10,000 bases of DNA from Magnetospirillum sp. (lineage in GTDB: Bacteria > Pseudomonadota > Alphaproteobacteria > Rhodospirillales > Magnetospirillaceae): assembly GCA_020217035.1 (NCBI GenBank), contig JAIWOG010000119.1, forward strand, positions 1 through 10,000, read 5' to 3'. The translations under genes were made by a program, and so were the position numbers. Shown here in pieces: positions 1-7,095 of this stretch (positions are counted from its first letter, which is position 1; each line of letters begins with the position of its first letter). A model generated the notes under the pieces. That model searched no databases. It was given only the letters and a program-made list of their open reading frames with translations, and was not told the DNA's origin.

Positions 1-141
1 TCGCTCGCGCAATTCATTGGGGTTGAGGGTGATCAACGGGCCGGAAAACACCAAACCCGCCACCAACAGGCGCTCGCGGGTCGGCATCAACCCGGCCTGA
101 CGCAACGCCGCAACCGCCGTATCCATTCCTTGCGCAGTCAT
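1..141 (-). CDS. Fur-family transcriptional regulator, N-terminal part (runs off the left edge)
   Basis: The frame is open for 47 codons from the ATG at 141 to the window edge. Residues 9-25 carry the Fur-family opening helix and the LRQAGLMPTRERL signature, which begins the winged-helix DNA-binding domain of Fur, Irr, Zur and PerR proteins. The segment after it (SGPLITLNPNELRER) is less like the usual 'GDRHVTAEELH' stretch, so the subfamily is open; Irr-like is my best guess. The ATG at 141 is chosen because GGAGGT sits 4 bases upstream. An in-frame ATG at 153 has no ribosome-binding site. A Fur-box-like palindrome overlaps the predicted -10 element upstream, which suggests iron-responsive or self-regulated expression. 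The metal-binding and dimerisation domain lies outside the window, so metal specificity cannot be read. Confidence 0.62.
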   Translation of the reverse strand, partial: MTAQGMDTAVAALRQAGLMPTRERLLVAGLVFSGPLITLNPNELRER

Positions 142-164
142 CACGACCTCCATTGATTGACTGG

Positions 165-183
165 GAGAATGATAGTCATTCGC
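165..183. promoter_or_regulatory. Fur-box-like operator
   Basis: The 19 bases GAGAATGATAGTCATTCGC match the classical Fur consensus GATAATGATAATCATTATC at 15 of 19 positions and keep the central ATGATAnTCAT core. The site overlaps the predicted -10 element of the minus-strand Fur-family gene, so occupancy would block that promoter. It lies about 108 bp upstream of the plus-strand methyltransferase and might also affect it, but that is inference. Confidence 0.6.
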
Positions 184-198
184 AATTGCGTTTGACAA
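169..198 (-). promoter_or_regulatory. Predicted sigma-70 promoter of the Fur-family gene
   Basis: Read on the minus strand, TTGTCA (198-193) is separated by 18 bases from TATCAT (174-169); each hexamer matches the sigma-70 consensus at 5 of 6 positions. Transcription would start about 20 bases upstream of the start codon at 141. The spacer contains the 10-bp palindrome CGCAATTGCG (181-190), and the -10 element lies inside the Fur-box-like palindrome. Confidence 0.5.
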
Positions 199-290
199 GA
201 GGTTTTTTTCGGTGATCCGGAATGTTCCAAATCAGGCTGGCCATCCCCGACGACCAAACTACATTAGACTTCCATCAATCAGGAGACACC

Positions 291-893
291 ATGTCGACAG
301 ACCCTTGGGACCAGCGCTTCGCCGGCCCGGATTACGTCTACGGCCAAGCGCCCAACGCCTTGGTGGCGGAAATGGCCCGGCACTTGCCCGCCAACGCCCA
401 GGTCTTGCTGCCCGGTGACGGCGAAGGGCGCAACGCGGTTCATCTGGCTGCGGCGGGGCATCATGTGCTGTCGGTGGACCGTTCGGCCGTCGGGCTGGAA
501 AAAGCCCGACGGCTTGCCGCGATGCGCAAACTGTCGATCCGTACCGAGCAAGCCGATCTGGCCACCTGGGCATGGCCCCGGCAAAGCTTCGACGCCGTCT
601 TCGCCATCTTCCTGCACCTGCCGTCGGCCATCCGCGCCAGGGTGCATGCCGGCATGGTCGATTGCCTGAAACCCGGCGGATTGTTGGTGTTGGAGGCTTT
701 CCGCCCGGAACAGCTTGCGCTGTCCAGCGGCGGCCCCAAGGATATGGACCTGCTTTATTCCGCCGCCGCTCTGCGGGATGATTTTTCCGGCCTGCGCCGG
801 GTGCTGGTCCAGGAGGTTGAAACGGTGCTGGACGAAGGCCCGTTGCACCAAGGCCGGGCGGCCTTGGTCCGTGTCGTCGCCCGCAAGGATTAG
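291..893 (+). CDS. Class I SAM-dependent methyltransferase
   Basis: This is a 200-residue protein of the small single-domain methyltransferase type (Methyltransf_25/TehB-like fold). It begins WDQRFAGPDYVYG, typical of a family of uncharacterised bacterial methyltransferases. The SAM-binding motif I is LLPGDGEGRNA at residues 39-49. An acidic strand end follows at VDR (62-64), then an ADL motif (88-90), and the LKPGG post-motif turn lies at 126-130. The substrate cannot be told from sequence; TehB-like tellurite methylation or thiol/small-molecule methylation are possibilities only. The ATG at 291 is preferred because AGGAGA lies 4-9 bases upstream. An ATG at 222 in the same frame has no ribosome-binding site, and its extra 23 residues do not fit the family. 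The stop is 4 bp from the stop of the converging zeta-like gene. Confidence 0.82.
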   Translation: MSTDPWDQRFAGPDYVYGQAPNALVAEMARHLPANAQVLLPGDGEGRNAVHLAAAGHHVLSVDRSAVGLEKARRLAAMRKLSIRTEQADLATWAWPRQSFDAVFAIFLHLPSAIRARVHAGMVDCLKPGGLLVLEAFRPEQLALSSGGPKDMDLLYSAAALRDDFSGLRRVLVQEVETVLDEGPLHQGRAALVRVVARKD

Positions 894-897
894 CCGG

Positions 898-1185
898 TCA
901 ATCCTTGCCCGGATGCAGTTGCCGCCGCGCCTCGTGCAGCAAATGGGCCAGCTTGGCGCGGATCTCGTGCATGTCCACCCTGCCGCGCAGATCGCTGCTC
1001 AGGCGTTGCGCCAGCTTTTCGTCGCCATCGCCATCGCCATCGTGGTCGTGGGCATGGACCACGTCATGGGCGTAATCCTTGGCCGCCTTGCCCAGCAAGC
1101 CCAAAAGCTCGGCCGCCCACAAGCCGGCCATGCGGTTGCGTTGCTGGCGCAGGGCGGGATCGGCGGTCTTGGTATCGGTCGTCAT
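898..1185 (-). CDS. DUF1476 / F1-ATPase zeta-subunit-like protein, short N-terminus
   Basis: This 95-residue, highly charged helical protein matches the alphaproteobacterial DUF1476 (ATP synthase inhibitor zeta) family through residues 13-28 (RQQRNRMAGLWAAELL), the helix AKDYAHDVV and the C-terminal helix MHEIRAKLAHLL. Canonical zeta proteins bind F1 and, in Paracoccus, stop ATP hydrolysis through their N-terminal segment. Here the usual 'FDDREKAFEnKFAHDEE' stretch before the RRN-GLWAAE core is absent, and the loop before helix 3 is an acidic-histidine run (HAHDHDGDGDGDE). It may be a paralogue that no longer inhibits F1. It starts 14 bp after the HxlR stop with GGGAG upstream, so the two genes are probably co-transcribed. 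An ATG directly before, at 1188, is equally possible. Confidence 0.75.
   Translation of the reverse strand: MTTDTKTADPALRQQRNRMAGLWAAELLGLLGKAAKDYAHDVVHAHDHDGDGDGDEKLAQRLSSDLRGRVDMHEIRAKLAHLLHEARRQLHPGKD
1022..1041. repeat. Short hexanucleotide tandem repeat (TCGCCA) inside the zeta-like gene
   Basis: TCGCCA is repeated three times plus two bases. On the minus strand it reads GATGGC and encodes the Asp-Gly run of the zeta-like protein. Because the unit is 6 bp, slippage would add or remove Asp-Gly pairs without shifting the frame. Confidence 0.7.
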
Positions 1186-1199
1186 CATGCGTCTCCCTG

Positions 1200-1553
1200 T
1201 CACGCGGCCGAGGAACTGGGGGCTGCCCCCATGTGTCCATGGCGGTCGCCCCAGCTTTTCAGGGCAGCGATCACCGGCCGCAAGGTCTGACCCAAATCGG
1301 TCAAGCTGTACTCCACCCGGGGCGGCACCTGCGGATAGACCGTGCGCGTCACCAAGCCGGCGTCTTCCAACTCGCGCAATTGCTTGGTCAGCATGCGCTG
1401 GGTGACGCTGGGCAGCTTGCGGCGCAATTCGGAAAAGCGGTGCACGCCTTCCATCAGATGGAACAGCACCACGCCTTTCCATTTGCCGCCGATCATTTCC
1501 AGCGTCGCCTCGACCGGGCATCCCGGCGAGCAATCATAGCGTTCATGGGCCAT
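1200..1553 (-). CDS. HxlR-family winged-helix regulator, probably redox-sensing
   Basis: This 117-residue single-domain HxlR (DUF24) protein has the family signature [20 protein letters not shown] (residues 12-31), the recognition-helix region [17 protein letters not shown] (47-63) and the wing [11 protein letters not shown] (78-88). Members bind DNA as dimers, and several (YodB, HypR, QorR) sense quinones or oxidants through an N-terminal cysteine. This protein has two, Cys8 and Cys12. It is divergent from a quinone-oxidoreductase-type MDR dehydrogenase, the usual arrangement for such a sensor and its target. The ATG at 1553 is chosen for the GAGG 6 bases upstream; an in-frame ATG at 1565 would add four residues. 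The frame remains open far upstream, antisense to the neighbouring genes, but that extension is a GC-bias artefact. Confidence 0.88.
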   Translation of the reverse strand: MAHERYDCSPGCPVEATLEMIGGKWKGVVLFHLMEGVHRFSELRRKLPSVTQRMLTKQLRELEDAGLVTRTVYPQVPPRVEYSLTDLGQTLRPVIAALKSWGDRHGHMGAAPSSSAA

Positions 1554-1564
1554 GGAAAACCTCA

Positions 1565-1593
1565 TTGGTACCTTTTTTGATACTATACACCAA
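1565..1593. promoter_or_regulatory. Candidate HxlR operator and divergent promoter region
   Basis: The 114-bp spacer between the divergent HxlR and dehydrogenase genes is GC-rich except for one AT-rich core. That core has outer inverted arms TTGGT (1565-1569) and ACCAA (1589-1593), plus an inner GTA-N10-TAC (1568-1583) around a T6 run. TATAGT on the minus strand (1587-1582) or TACTAT on the plus strand (1581-1586) could serve as a -10 element, but I see no convincing -35 for either. The position and symmetry suit a dimeric HxlR repressor; the assignment is inferred. Confidence 0.45.
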
Positions 1594-1667
1594 AAATGTG
1601 CGTTCTTGCGATATCGGTCCCACCTTGCCCATATTCCCTGAACGCAACGCAACCCGGAGAAACCAGC

Positions 1668-2672
1668 ATGCGCGCCGTCGCCTATCGCCACAGCCTTCCC
1701 GTTGACGCCCCCGACTTCCTGGAAGACGTCACCCTGGACGACCCCATCCCCAGCGGCCGCGACCTGCTGGTGCGGATCGAGGCGGTGGCGGTCAATCCCG
1801 TCGACACCAAGGTCCGCAAGAACGTCGATCCCGCAGGCCAGCTTAAGGTGCTGGGGTACGACGCCGCCGGCGTGGTGGTCGCCACCGGCCCCGACGCCAC
1901 CTTGTTCAAGGCCGGCGACCGGGTCTTCTACGCCGGCGCCATCGATCGCCCCGGAACCAACAGCCAGTTGCACCTGGTGGACGAACGCATTGCCGGCCCC
2001 ATGCCGGCCAGCCTGGACTTCGCCGCCGCCGCCGCCATGCCGTTGACCTTCATCACCGCCTGGGAATTGCTGTTCGACCGACTGGGCGTGGGTGGCGCAG
2101 ACGACAAGCGTAGCGTCCTGGTGGTGGGGGGCGCCGGCGGTGTCGGCTCGGCCGCCATCCAACTGGCTCGCGCCTTGACCGGCCTGAATGTGGTCGCCAC
2201 CGCGTCGCGCCCCGAAAGCGCCCAATGGTGCCGCGACCTGGGGGCGCATCACGTCATCGACCATTCTCAGGACCTGGCGGCGCAGTGGAAGGAACTGAAC
2301 CTGGGCGGCGCCGACCTGATCCTGGCCCTGACCCAGACGGACCAGCACATGGCGGCCTTGGCCGACATCGTCGCCCCCCAGGGACGATTGGGGCTGATCG
2401 ACGACCCCAAGGGTTTCGACATCGCGTTGTTCAAGCGCAAGGCGGTTTCCATCCATTGGGAGTTCATGTTCACCCGGCCGCTGTTCCAGACGCCGGACAT
2501 GGACGAACAACACAAGCTGTTGAAGAAAGTGGCGGAACTGGTGGACCAGGGCCGGCTGAAGACCACCCAAAGCCAGGTCTTGGGCAAGATCGACGCCGCC
2601 ACCTTGCGCCGCGCCCACGCGGCTATCGAAAGCGGGCGGACCATCGGCAAGCTGGTGCTGGCGGGATTCTGA
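1668..2672 (+). CDS. Zinc-independent MDR oxidoreductase (quinone oxidoreductase / TIGR02817-type)
   Basis: This 334-residue member of the medium-chain dehydrogenase/reductase superfamily has an N-terminal GroES-like domain (about 1-120, including VNPVDTKVR at 42-50 and GYDAAGVV at 63-70). A Rossmann domain follows, with the nucleotide-binding loop [16 protein letters not shown] at 152-167. The only cysteine is Cys188, so neither the structural nor the catalytic zinc sites of alcohol dehydrogenases are present. This fits NAD(P)H-dependent quinone or enone reductases. The start ATG at 1668 has GGAGA 8 bases upstream and gives the family's MRAVAY opening. The gene is divergent from an HxlR regulator with N-terminal cysteines, suggesting induction by quinones, aldehydes or other electrophiles. 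The natural substrate is unknown. A hairpin just after the stop probably ends the transcript. Confidence 0.85.
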   Translation: MRAVAYRHSLPVDAPDFLEDVTLDDPIPSGRDLLVRIEAVAVNPVDTKVRKNVDPAGQLKVLGYDAAGVVVATGPDATLFKAGDRVFYAGAIDRPGTNSQLHLVDERIAGPMPASLDFAAAAAMPLTFITAWELLFDRLGVGGADDKRSVLVVGGAGGVGSAAIQLARALTGLNVVATASRPESAQWCRDLGAHHVIDHSQDLAAQWKELNLGGADLILALTQTDQHMAALADIVAPQGRLGLIDDPKGFDIALFKRKAVSIHWEFMFTRPLFQTPDMDEQHKLLKKVAELVDQGRLKTTQSQVLGKIDAATLRRAHAAIESGRTIGKLVLAGF

Positions 2673-2680
2673 CGGCGGAA

Positions 2681-2707
2681 GGAAGGGCGGGCGCCATCCG
2701 CCCTTCC
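2681..2707 (+). terminator. 10-bp perfect hairpin after the MDR gene
   Basis: GGAAGGGCGG (2681-2690) and CCGCCCTTCC (2698-2707) form a perfect GC-rich stem around a 7-base loop, starting 8 bases after the dehydrogenase stop. No U-tract follows on either strand, so it may be a weak or Rho-assisted terminator, or an mRNA-stabilising hairpin. It separates the dehydrogenase from lepA. Confidence 0.5.
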
Positions 2708-2765
2708 CAATTGCCGCGTAAGGCCCTATGTTCCCACGATTCATTCGGCCTTGCACAAGAAGTCC

Positions 2766-4568
2766 ATGACCAAGCTCTCGCATATCCGTAACTTCGCCAT
2801 CATCGCCCATATCGACCACGGCAAGTCCACCCTTGCCGACCGCCTGATCCAGCAATGCGGCGCCATCGAACTGCGCGAGATGAAGGATCAGATCCTCGAT
2901 TCCATGGATATCGAGCGCGAGCGCGGCATCACCATCAAGGCGCAGACCGTGCGCCTGGCCTACAAGGCCAAGGATGGCGAGACCTATCAGTTGAACCTGA
3001 TGGACACCCCCGGCCACGTGGACTTCGCCTACGAGGTCAGCCGGTCTTTGGCCGCCTGCGAAGGCTCGATCCTGGTGGTGGACGCGTCGCAAGGCGTCGA
3101 GGCCCAGACGCTGGCCAACGTCTACCAGGCGCTGGACGCCGGCCACGAGATCGTGCCGGTCCTGAACAAGATCGACCTGCCGGCGGCCGAACCCGAACGG
3201 GTCAAGCAGCAGATCGAGGACGTCATCGGCCTGGACGCGTCCGACGCGGTGATGATTTCCGCCAAGTCGGGCATCGGCATCGACGACGTGCTGGAAGCCC
3301 TGGTCACCCGCCTGCCATGCCCGGAAGGCGACGACAAGGCCGAGTTGCAGGCGCTTTTGGTGGATTCCTGGTACGACGCTTACCTGGGCGTCATCATCCT
3401 GGTCCGCGTCAAGAATGGTGTCCTGAAGCGCGGCCAGAAGATCCGCATGATGGCCAGCGGCGCTTCCTACGAAGTGGACGGGGTCGGTTACTTCACCCCC
3501 AAGATGGTCAAGGTCGACGCCCTTTATCCGGGCGAGATGGGCTTCATCACCGCCGGCATCAAGGCGGTGGCCGACACCAATGTGGGCGACACCATCACCG
3601 ACGACAAGAAGCCCGCGCCCCAGGCCCTGGCCGGCTTCAAGCCGTCCATCCCGGTTGTCTGGTGCGGCCTGTTCCCCATCGACGCCGCCGATTACGAAGA
3701 TCTGCGCGACAGCCTGGCCAAGCTGCGGCTGAACGACGCCAGCTTCCAGCACGAGCCGGAAACCTCGGCCGCGCTCGGCTTCGGCTTCCGCTGCGGCTTT
3801 TTGGGCCTGCTGCACCTGGAAATCATCCAGGAACGCCTGGAACGCGAGTTCAACCTGGACCTGATCACCACGGCGCCCAGCGTCGTCTACAAGATCCACC
3901 GCACCAACGGCGAGGTGCTGGACCTGCACAACCCCGCCGACATGCCCGACCAGGGCACCATCGACCGCATCGAGGAACCCTGGATCAAGGCCACCATCAT
4001 GGTACCCGACGAATATCTGGGCTCGATCCTGCAACTCTGCACCGAACGCCGTGGCCAGCAGATCGACCTGACCTATGCCGGCAACCGCGCCATGGCGGTT
4101 TACAAGCTGCCCCTGAACGAGGTGGTGTTCGACTTCTACGACCGGCTGAAATCCATTTCGCGCGGCTATGCCAGCTTCGACTATGAAATGGACACGTACG
4201 AGGAAAGCGACCTGGTCAAGGTGTCCATCCTGGTCAACGCCGAACCGGTGGACGCCCTGGCCTTCATCGTCCATCGCGCCAATGCCGAAAGCCGTGGCCG
4301 CGGCATCTGCCAGCGCCTGAAGGACCTGATCCCCAGGCAGATGTTCCAGATCGCCATCCAGGCCGCCATCGGCGGCCGCATCGTGGCGCGTGAAAGCATC
4401 AGCGCGCTTCGCAAGGACGTCTTGGCCAAATGCTATGGCGGCGACGTCAGCCGCAAGCGCAAGCTCTTGGAAAAGCAGAAGGAAGGCAAGAAGCGCATGC
4501 GCCAGTTCGGCAAGGTGGAAATTCCGCAAAGCGCCTTCCTGGCCGCACTCAAGATGGGCGACGGCTGA
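2766..4568 (+). CDS. lepA: Elongation factor 4 (LepA), ribosomal back-translocase GTPase
   Basis: This is full-length LepA of 600 residues, the usual family size. The G domain shows G1 AHIDHGKST (14-22), G2 RGIT (53-56), G3 DTPGH (80-84) and G4 NKID (134-137). EF-G-like domains II, III and V follow, and the LepA-specific C-terminal domain ends in the typical lysine/arginine-rich tail and [13 protein letters not shown]4 binds stalled ribosomes in the cytoplasm and acts in translation or ribosome biogenesis under stress. The ATG at 2766 ([10 protein letters not shown]) matches the family start although only a weak AAGAAG precedes it; an in-frame TTG at 2751 would add five residues and has no better site. 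A weak promoter may lie at 2704-2732. Two envelope-polysaccharide genes follow at once, not the lepB seen next to lepA in enterobacteria. Confidence 0.97.
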   Translation: MTKLSHIRNFAIIAHIDHGKSTLADRLIQQCGAIELREMKDQILDSMDIERERGITIKAQTVRLAYKAKDGETYQLNLMDTPGHVDFAYEVSRSLAACEGSILVVDASQGVEAQTLANVYQALDAGHEIVPVLNKIDLPAAEPERVKQQIEDVIGLDASDAVMISAKSGIGIDDVLEALVTRLPCPEGDDKAELQALLVDSWYDAYLGVIILVRVKNGVLKRGQKIRMMASGASYEVDGVGYFTPKMVKVDALYPGEMGFITAGIKAVADTNVGDTITDDKKPAPQALAGFKPSIPVVWCGLFPIDAADYEDLRDSLAKLRLNDASFQHEPETSAALGFGFRCGFLGLLHLEIIQERLEREFNLDLITTAPSVVYKIHRTNGEVLDLHNPADMPDQGTIDRIEEPWIKATIMVPDEYLGSILQLCTERRGQQIDLTYAGNRAMAVYKLPLNEVVFDFYDRLKSISRGYASFDYEMDTYEESDLVKVSILVNAEPVDALAFIVHRANAESRGRGICQRLKDLIPRQMFQIAIQAAIGGRIVARESISALRKDVLAKCYGGDVSRKRKLLEKQKEGKKRMRQFGKVEIPQSAFLAALKMGDG

Positions 4569-4585
4569 TCACCAAGGGTTAGGGC

Positions 4586-5851
4586 ATGGACTATCCGCTG
4601 CTGCTGGTGGGATTGATCTTGGCGCAAGCCGCCATCTTGGCGATTTGCGTCACGGTGGATCAGGGACAGAAGCTGACGACCATTCCGTTCGCCAGCCTGC
4701 TGGCACTCGACAACCTGTTCTTCTGGGGCATTTTCCCGGCCATCGGTTACCTGCGCCCCAAATTGCTGGATCTTCCGGCCACCATGGCGCCATCCACCGC
4801 CATCTTCATCCTGACGGCGCAGGTCGGCTTTCTGCTTGCTTATTACGCGGCGCTGGTGCGGCCGTCGTCGATCATCCGGCGGGATGACGACACCAGCATC
4901 AAGGCGGCGCGCATCGTCGGTTGGTGCGGGCTTTTGATGGGCATAGCCTTCCACCTGATCCCAGCATTGTCCACCTTGCCGTCCATTCCCCAATTGAACC
5001 GCCCACTTTGGCTGATGGGTGTCGGCATTCTGACCTTCGCCCTGATTACCCGGCGCATGGCCAACCGGCTCGAGGAAGCCTTGTTCGTCGTCGTCCTGAT
5101 GATCAAACTAGGATTTGAACTGACCTCCGGTTTTTCCAGCTACTTCATCAACGCCTGCTTCGTCATCATCGCCGTTCTTTTCGTCACCCGCCGCTGGGCC
5201 GCCTTGCTGATCGGGGCGGGCCTAGTCGCGCTGACCTTGGCGTCATACGTCCCGATCAAGAAAACCTATAACTGGATCAAGGGTTACGAAGTTTTTTTCG
5301 CTGGCGGCCCGACAAGCAGCGTTTCCAGCATGTTCCACCCCGCCACGAACCTGGACCTCATCACCAGGCGTTCGGCGCAAAGTCTTTTGCTGGAAAAAGT
5401 CATTCAAAAAACACCATCAGAGATCCCCTACTGGGAAGGATCCACGTTAAAAGGTGTTTTAATAAATATAATACCGCGAGCCATATGGAAGGAAAAACCA
5501 GAGGAAAAGCTGGGGAATACCTTTGGAAGGACATATGGAATATTATTTGATCACGATAAAACAACATCCTGGAATATCCCGTGGTTAGTTGAGTTTTATA
5601 TGAACTTCGGAAAAACCGGGGCGGTATTATGCATGACGCTCGCCGGAGCAATGATTGGCGGCTTGGTCCGGCTGATCGGTTCCTGGCCTCCGACCCAACG
5701 GGTCGGGTTGGCCTCGGCCCTGGTCATTCCCCTTTTCCACCCTGAATCCAACGTCTCGTTGATGGTTGGCAGCCATGTGTGGATTTTCCTGGTCCTGGCC
5801 GTCGCCTTTGCCCTGTGCCAACGGATCGTTCCAGGGCGAAAGAAGCCATGA
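4586..5851 (+). CDS. Polytopic membrane protein, probable Wzy-type polysaccharide polymerase
   Basis: The 421-residue protein has about ten hydrophobic segments (roughly 5-22, 35-53, 70-92, 109-126, 138-155, 164-176, 185-200, 204-221, 343-363 and 395-413). A large loop spans 222-340. That loop holds the pattern PRAIWKEKP (297-305), GNTFGRTYG (310-318), then SWNIPWLVEFYMNFG (328-342), which recalls oligosaccharide-repeat polymerases of O-antigen or exopolysaccharide pathways. These work in the inner membrane, joining lipid-linked repeats at the periplasmic face. The ATG at 4586 follows AGGG and is only 17 bp after the lepA stop. The stop overlaps the next start as ATGA (5848-5851), implying translational coupling with the ligase. 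Codons 272-351 are AT-rich and use rare codons unlike the rest. The polymerase call is by motif pattern; specificity is unknown. Confidence 0.68.
   Translation: MDYPLLLVGLILAQAAILAICVTVDQGQKLTTIPFASLLALDNLFFWGIFPAIGYLRPKLLDLPATMAPSTAIFILTAQVGFLLAYYAALVRPSSIIRRDDDTSIKAARIVGWCGLLMGIAFHLIPALSTLPSIPQLNRPLWLMGVGILTFALITRRMANRLEEALFVVVLMIKLGFELTSGFSSYFINACFVIIAVLFVTRRWAALLIGAGLVALTLASYVPIKKTYNWIKGYEVFFAGGPTSSVSSMFHPATNLDLITRRSAQSLLLEKVIQKTPSEIPYWEGSTLKGVLINIIPRAIWKEKPEEKLGNTFGRTYGILFDHDKTTSWNIPWLVEFYMNFGKTGAVLCMTLAGAMIGGLVRLIGSWPPTQRVGLASALVIPLFHPESNVSLMVGSHVWIFLVLAVAFALCQRIVPGRKKP
5401..5640 (+). other. AT-rich mosaic patch inside the polymerase gene
   Basis: By hand count 96 of these 240 bases are G or C (40%), against 67% in the next 60 bases and 57% in the 120 bases before. 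Codon use also changes: four ATA isoleucine codons fall within residues 293-300, and TTA, AGG, GGA and CGA codons are frequent. The reading frame stays intact. The 9-mer CATATGGAA occurs twice, 50 bp apart (5482 and 5532). The patch covers the conserved motif loop of the protein. Confidence 0.8.
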
Positions 5852-7095
5852 GGACCGCGCCACCCGCGTGGTTGCTCGCCCCGTCCTCTCCCTTGGCCCT
5901 GTCCGCCCTGGTCGTTCCCGTCCTGGTCCTTTACGCCCCCTTGGGCGCCACTCCGGCGTTCATCATCCTGGCCTTGCTGACGTTCATGCTTTACTGGCGC
6001 CAGCATGGCGCACTTCCGGGATGGCCGCTGACGCGGGGGCAGACCGCCCTGTTGAGCTTCGCCATATTTTGGGCCGCTGTGTCCATCGCCGGATGGGGGT
6101 TGGACTTGTGGCGTCCGATACGGACGTGGGCGGGCGTCGCCGCCCTGGCCCTCGCCTCTCCGCCCCTGGTGACGGCGTTCCGCCAGCTTCCCCCCACTGA
6201 CCGCGATCGGATTCGCATGGCATTGGCCATCGGCGTCAGCCTTGGCATGGCCACCGCCTTCCTGTCCACCTACCTGCCCTTGCTGGACCCCGGCTATGTC
6301 ACCAATGTCGATCCGCTCCGACGCTTCATCAGCCGCGGAGTGATCGTCAACGTCTTGTTTCTCGGCCCGGCCCTGGCGGCCCTGGTTCACCTGGGAAGGC
6401 GGCGCTGGGCGCTTGCCTTGGCTGCGCTTGCCGTCTCTACCGTGTTCGGCGCCCATCCACTGGCCGGCAAACTGGCTTTGACCGCCCTCGGCGTGGGGGC
6501 CGTGGCCGCGTGGGTGGCACCGCGCCTGACCAGGATCGCCACATCTTGGCTTATCGTCCTTGGCTTGGCCTCGTTTCCGCTTCTGGCGCATCTGCCTGAC
6601 CCGCAAGGCACCGTGGAACTATGGCCACAATTGCCCAATTCCGCCCATCACCGGCTGACCATCTGGAAATTCACCGCCGAACGGGTGCTGGAACACCCCG
6701 TTCGCGGCTGGGGTCTGGATGCATCGCGCGACATTCCCGGCGCCGAGGAACACGTGCACGTATGGCTGCCTTTCAATCAACCGCAGGCCAGCGGAGAAAC
6801 CCGCTATCTGGTTCTGGAACAGTTGCTGCCGCTGCATCCCCACAGCGCCCCCGGCCAGATTTGGCTGGAACTTGGCATGGTCGGCGCCGCCGCCATCGGC
6901 GGATTGTTACTGCTGACCCTAGGCCGCTTGCGCCGTTTCGGCAGCAAGTTGGATGGCACCATCGCCTTGGCGGTGCTGACTGCCGCGTTCCTGGTGGCGG
7001 GAGTCAGCTTTGGGCTGTGGCAAAGCTGGTGGCAGGCGTCGTTGTGGCTGACCACCCTGTTCATGGCGGCCGTCGCCGATCCTTCCAGACAATAA
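5848..7095 (+). CDS. O-antigen ligase-family (WaaL/Wzy_C) membrane protein
   Basis: The 415-residue protein has about ten to twelve hydrophobic segments and a periplasmic loop at roughly 250-335. The loop carries HHRLTIWKFTAERVLEHPVRGWGLD (267-291) and ends in HPHSAPGQIWLELGMVG (330-346). The second histidine (His332) fits the ligase motif H[NSQ]x9Gxx[GTY] exactly. Such proteins transfer undecaprenyl-linked glycans to lipid A-core or other acceptors at the periplasmic face of the inner membrane; some relatives polymerise or glycosylate proteins. The ATG at 5848 overlaps the previous stop (ATGA), so it is probably translated by coupling with the polymerase-like gene; an upstream in-frame ATG at 5779 lies deep in that gene and is rejected. 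Its TAA stop lies within the A-run that encodes the U-tract of the converging rpmB terminator. Acceptor and glycan are unknown. Confidence 0.8.
   Translation: MRTAPPAWLLAPSSPLALSALVVPVLVLYAPLGATPAFIILALLTFMLYWRQHGALPGWPLTRGQTALLSFAIFWAAVSIAGWGLDLWRPIRTWAGVAALALASPPLVTAFRQLPPTDRDRIRMALAIGVSLGMATAFLSTYLPLLDPGYVTNVDPLRRFISRGVIVNVLFLGPALAALVHLGRRRWALALAALAVSTVFGAHPLAGKLALTALGVGAVAAWVAPRLTRIATSWLIVLGLASFPLLAHLPDPQGTVELWPQLPNSAHHRLTIWKFTAERVLEHPVRGWGLDASRDIPGAEEHVHVWLPFNQPQASGETRYLVLEQLLPLHPHSAPGQIWLELGMVGAAAIGGLLLLTLGRLRRFGSKLDGTIALAVLTAAFLVAGVSFGLWQSWWQASLWLTTLFMAAVADPSRQ

Noticed and set aside
192..197. Perfect TTGACA on the plus strand as a -35 for the methyltransferase
   Set aside because: No -10-like hexamer lies 15-19 bases downstream. 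The site is better explained as part of the minus-strand promoter.
2855..4186. 443-codon plus-strand frame inside lepA
   Set aside because: Arg/Gly/Pro-rich product of the second frame of lepA, without domain features.
1200..4529. Very long minus-strand open frame of about 1,100 codons, antisense to the MDR gene and lepA
   Set aside because: It is a GC-bias shadow: lepA and the MDR gene are certain on the other strand, the translation upstream of 1565 resembles no protein, and only its last 117 codons (HxlR) are real.
5596..6606. 336-codon minus-strand frame over the polymerase/ligase junction
   Set aside because: Low-complexity Gln/Gly/Arg-rich shadow opposite two clear membrane-protein genes.
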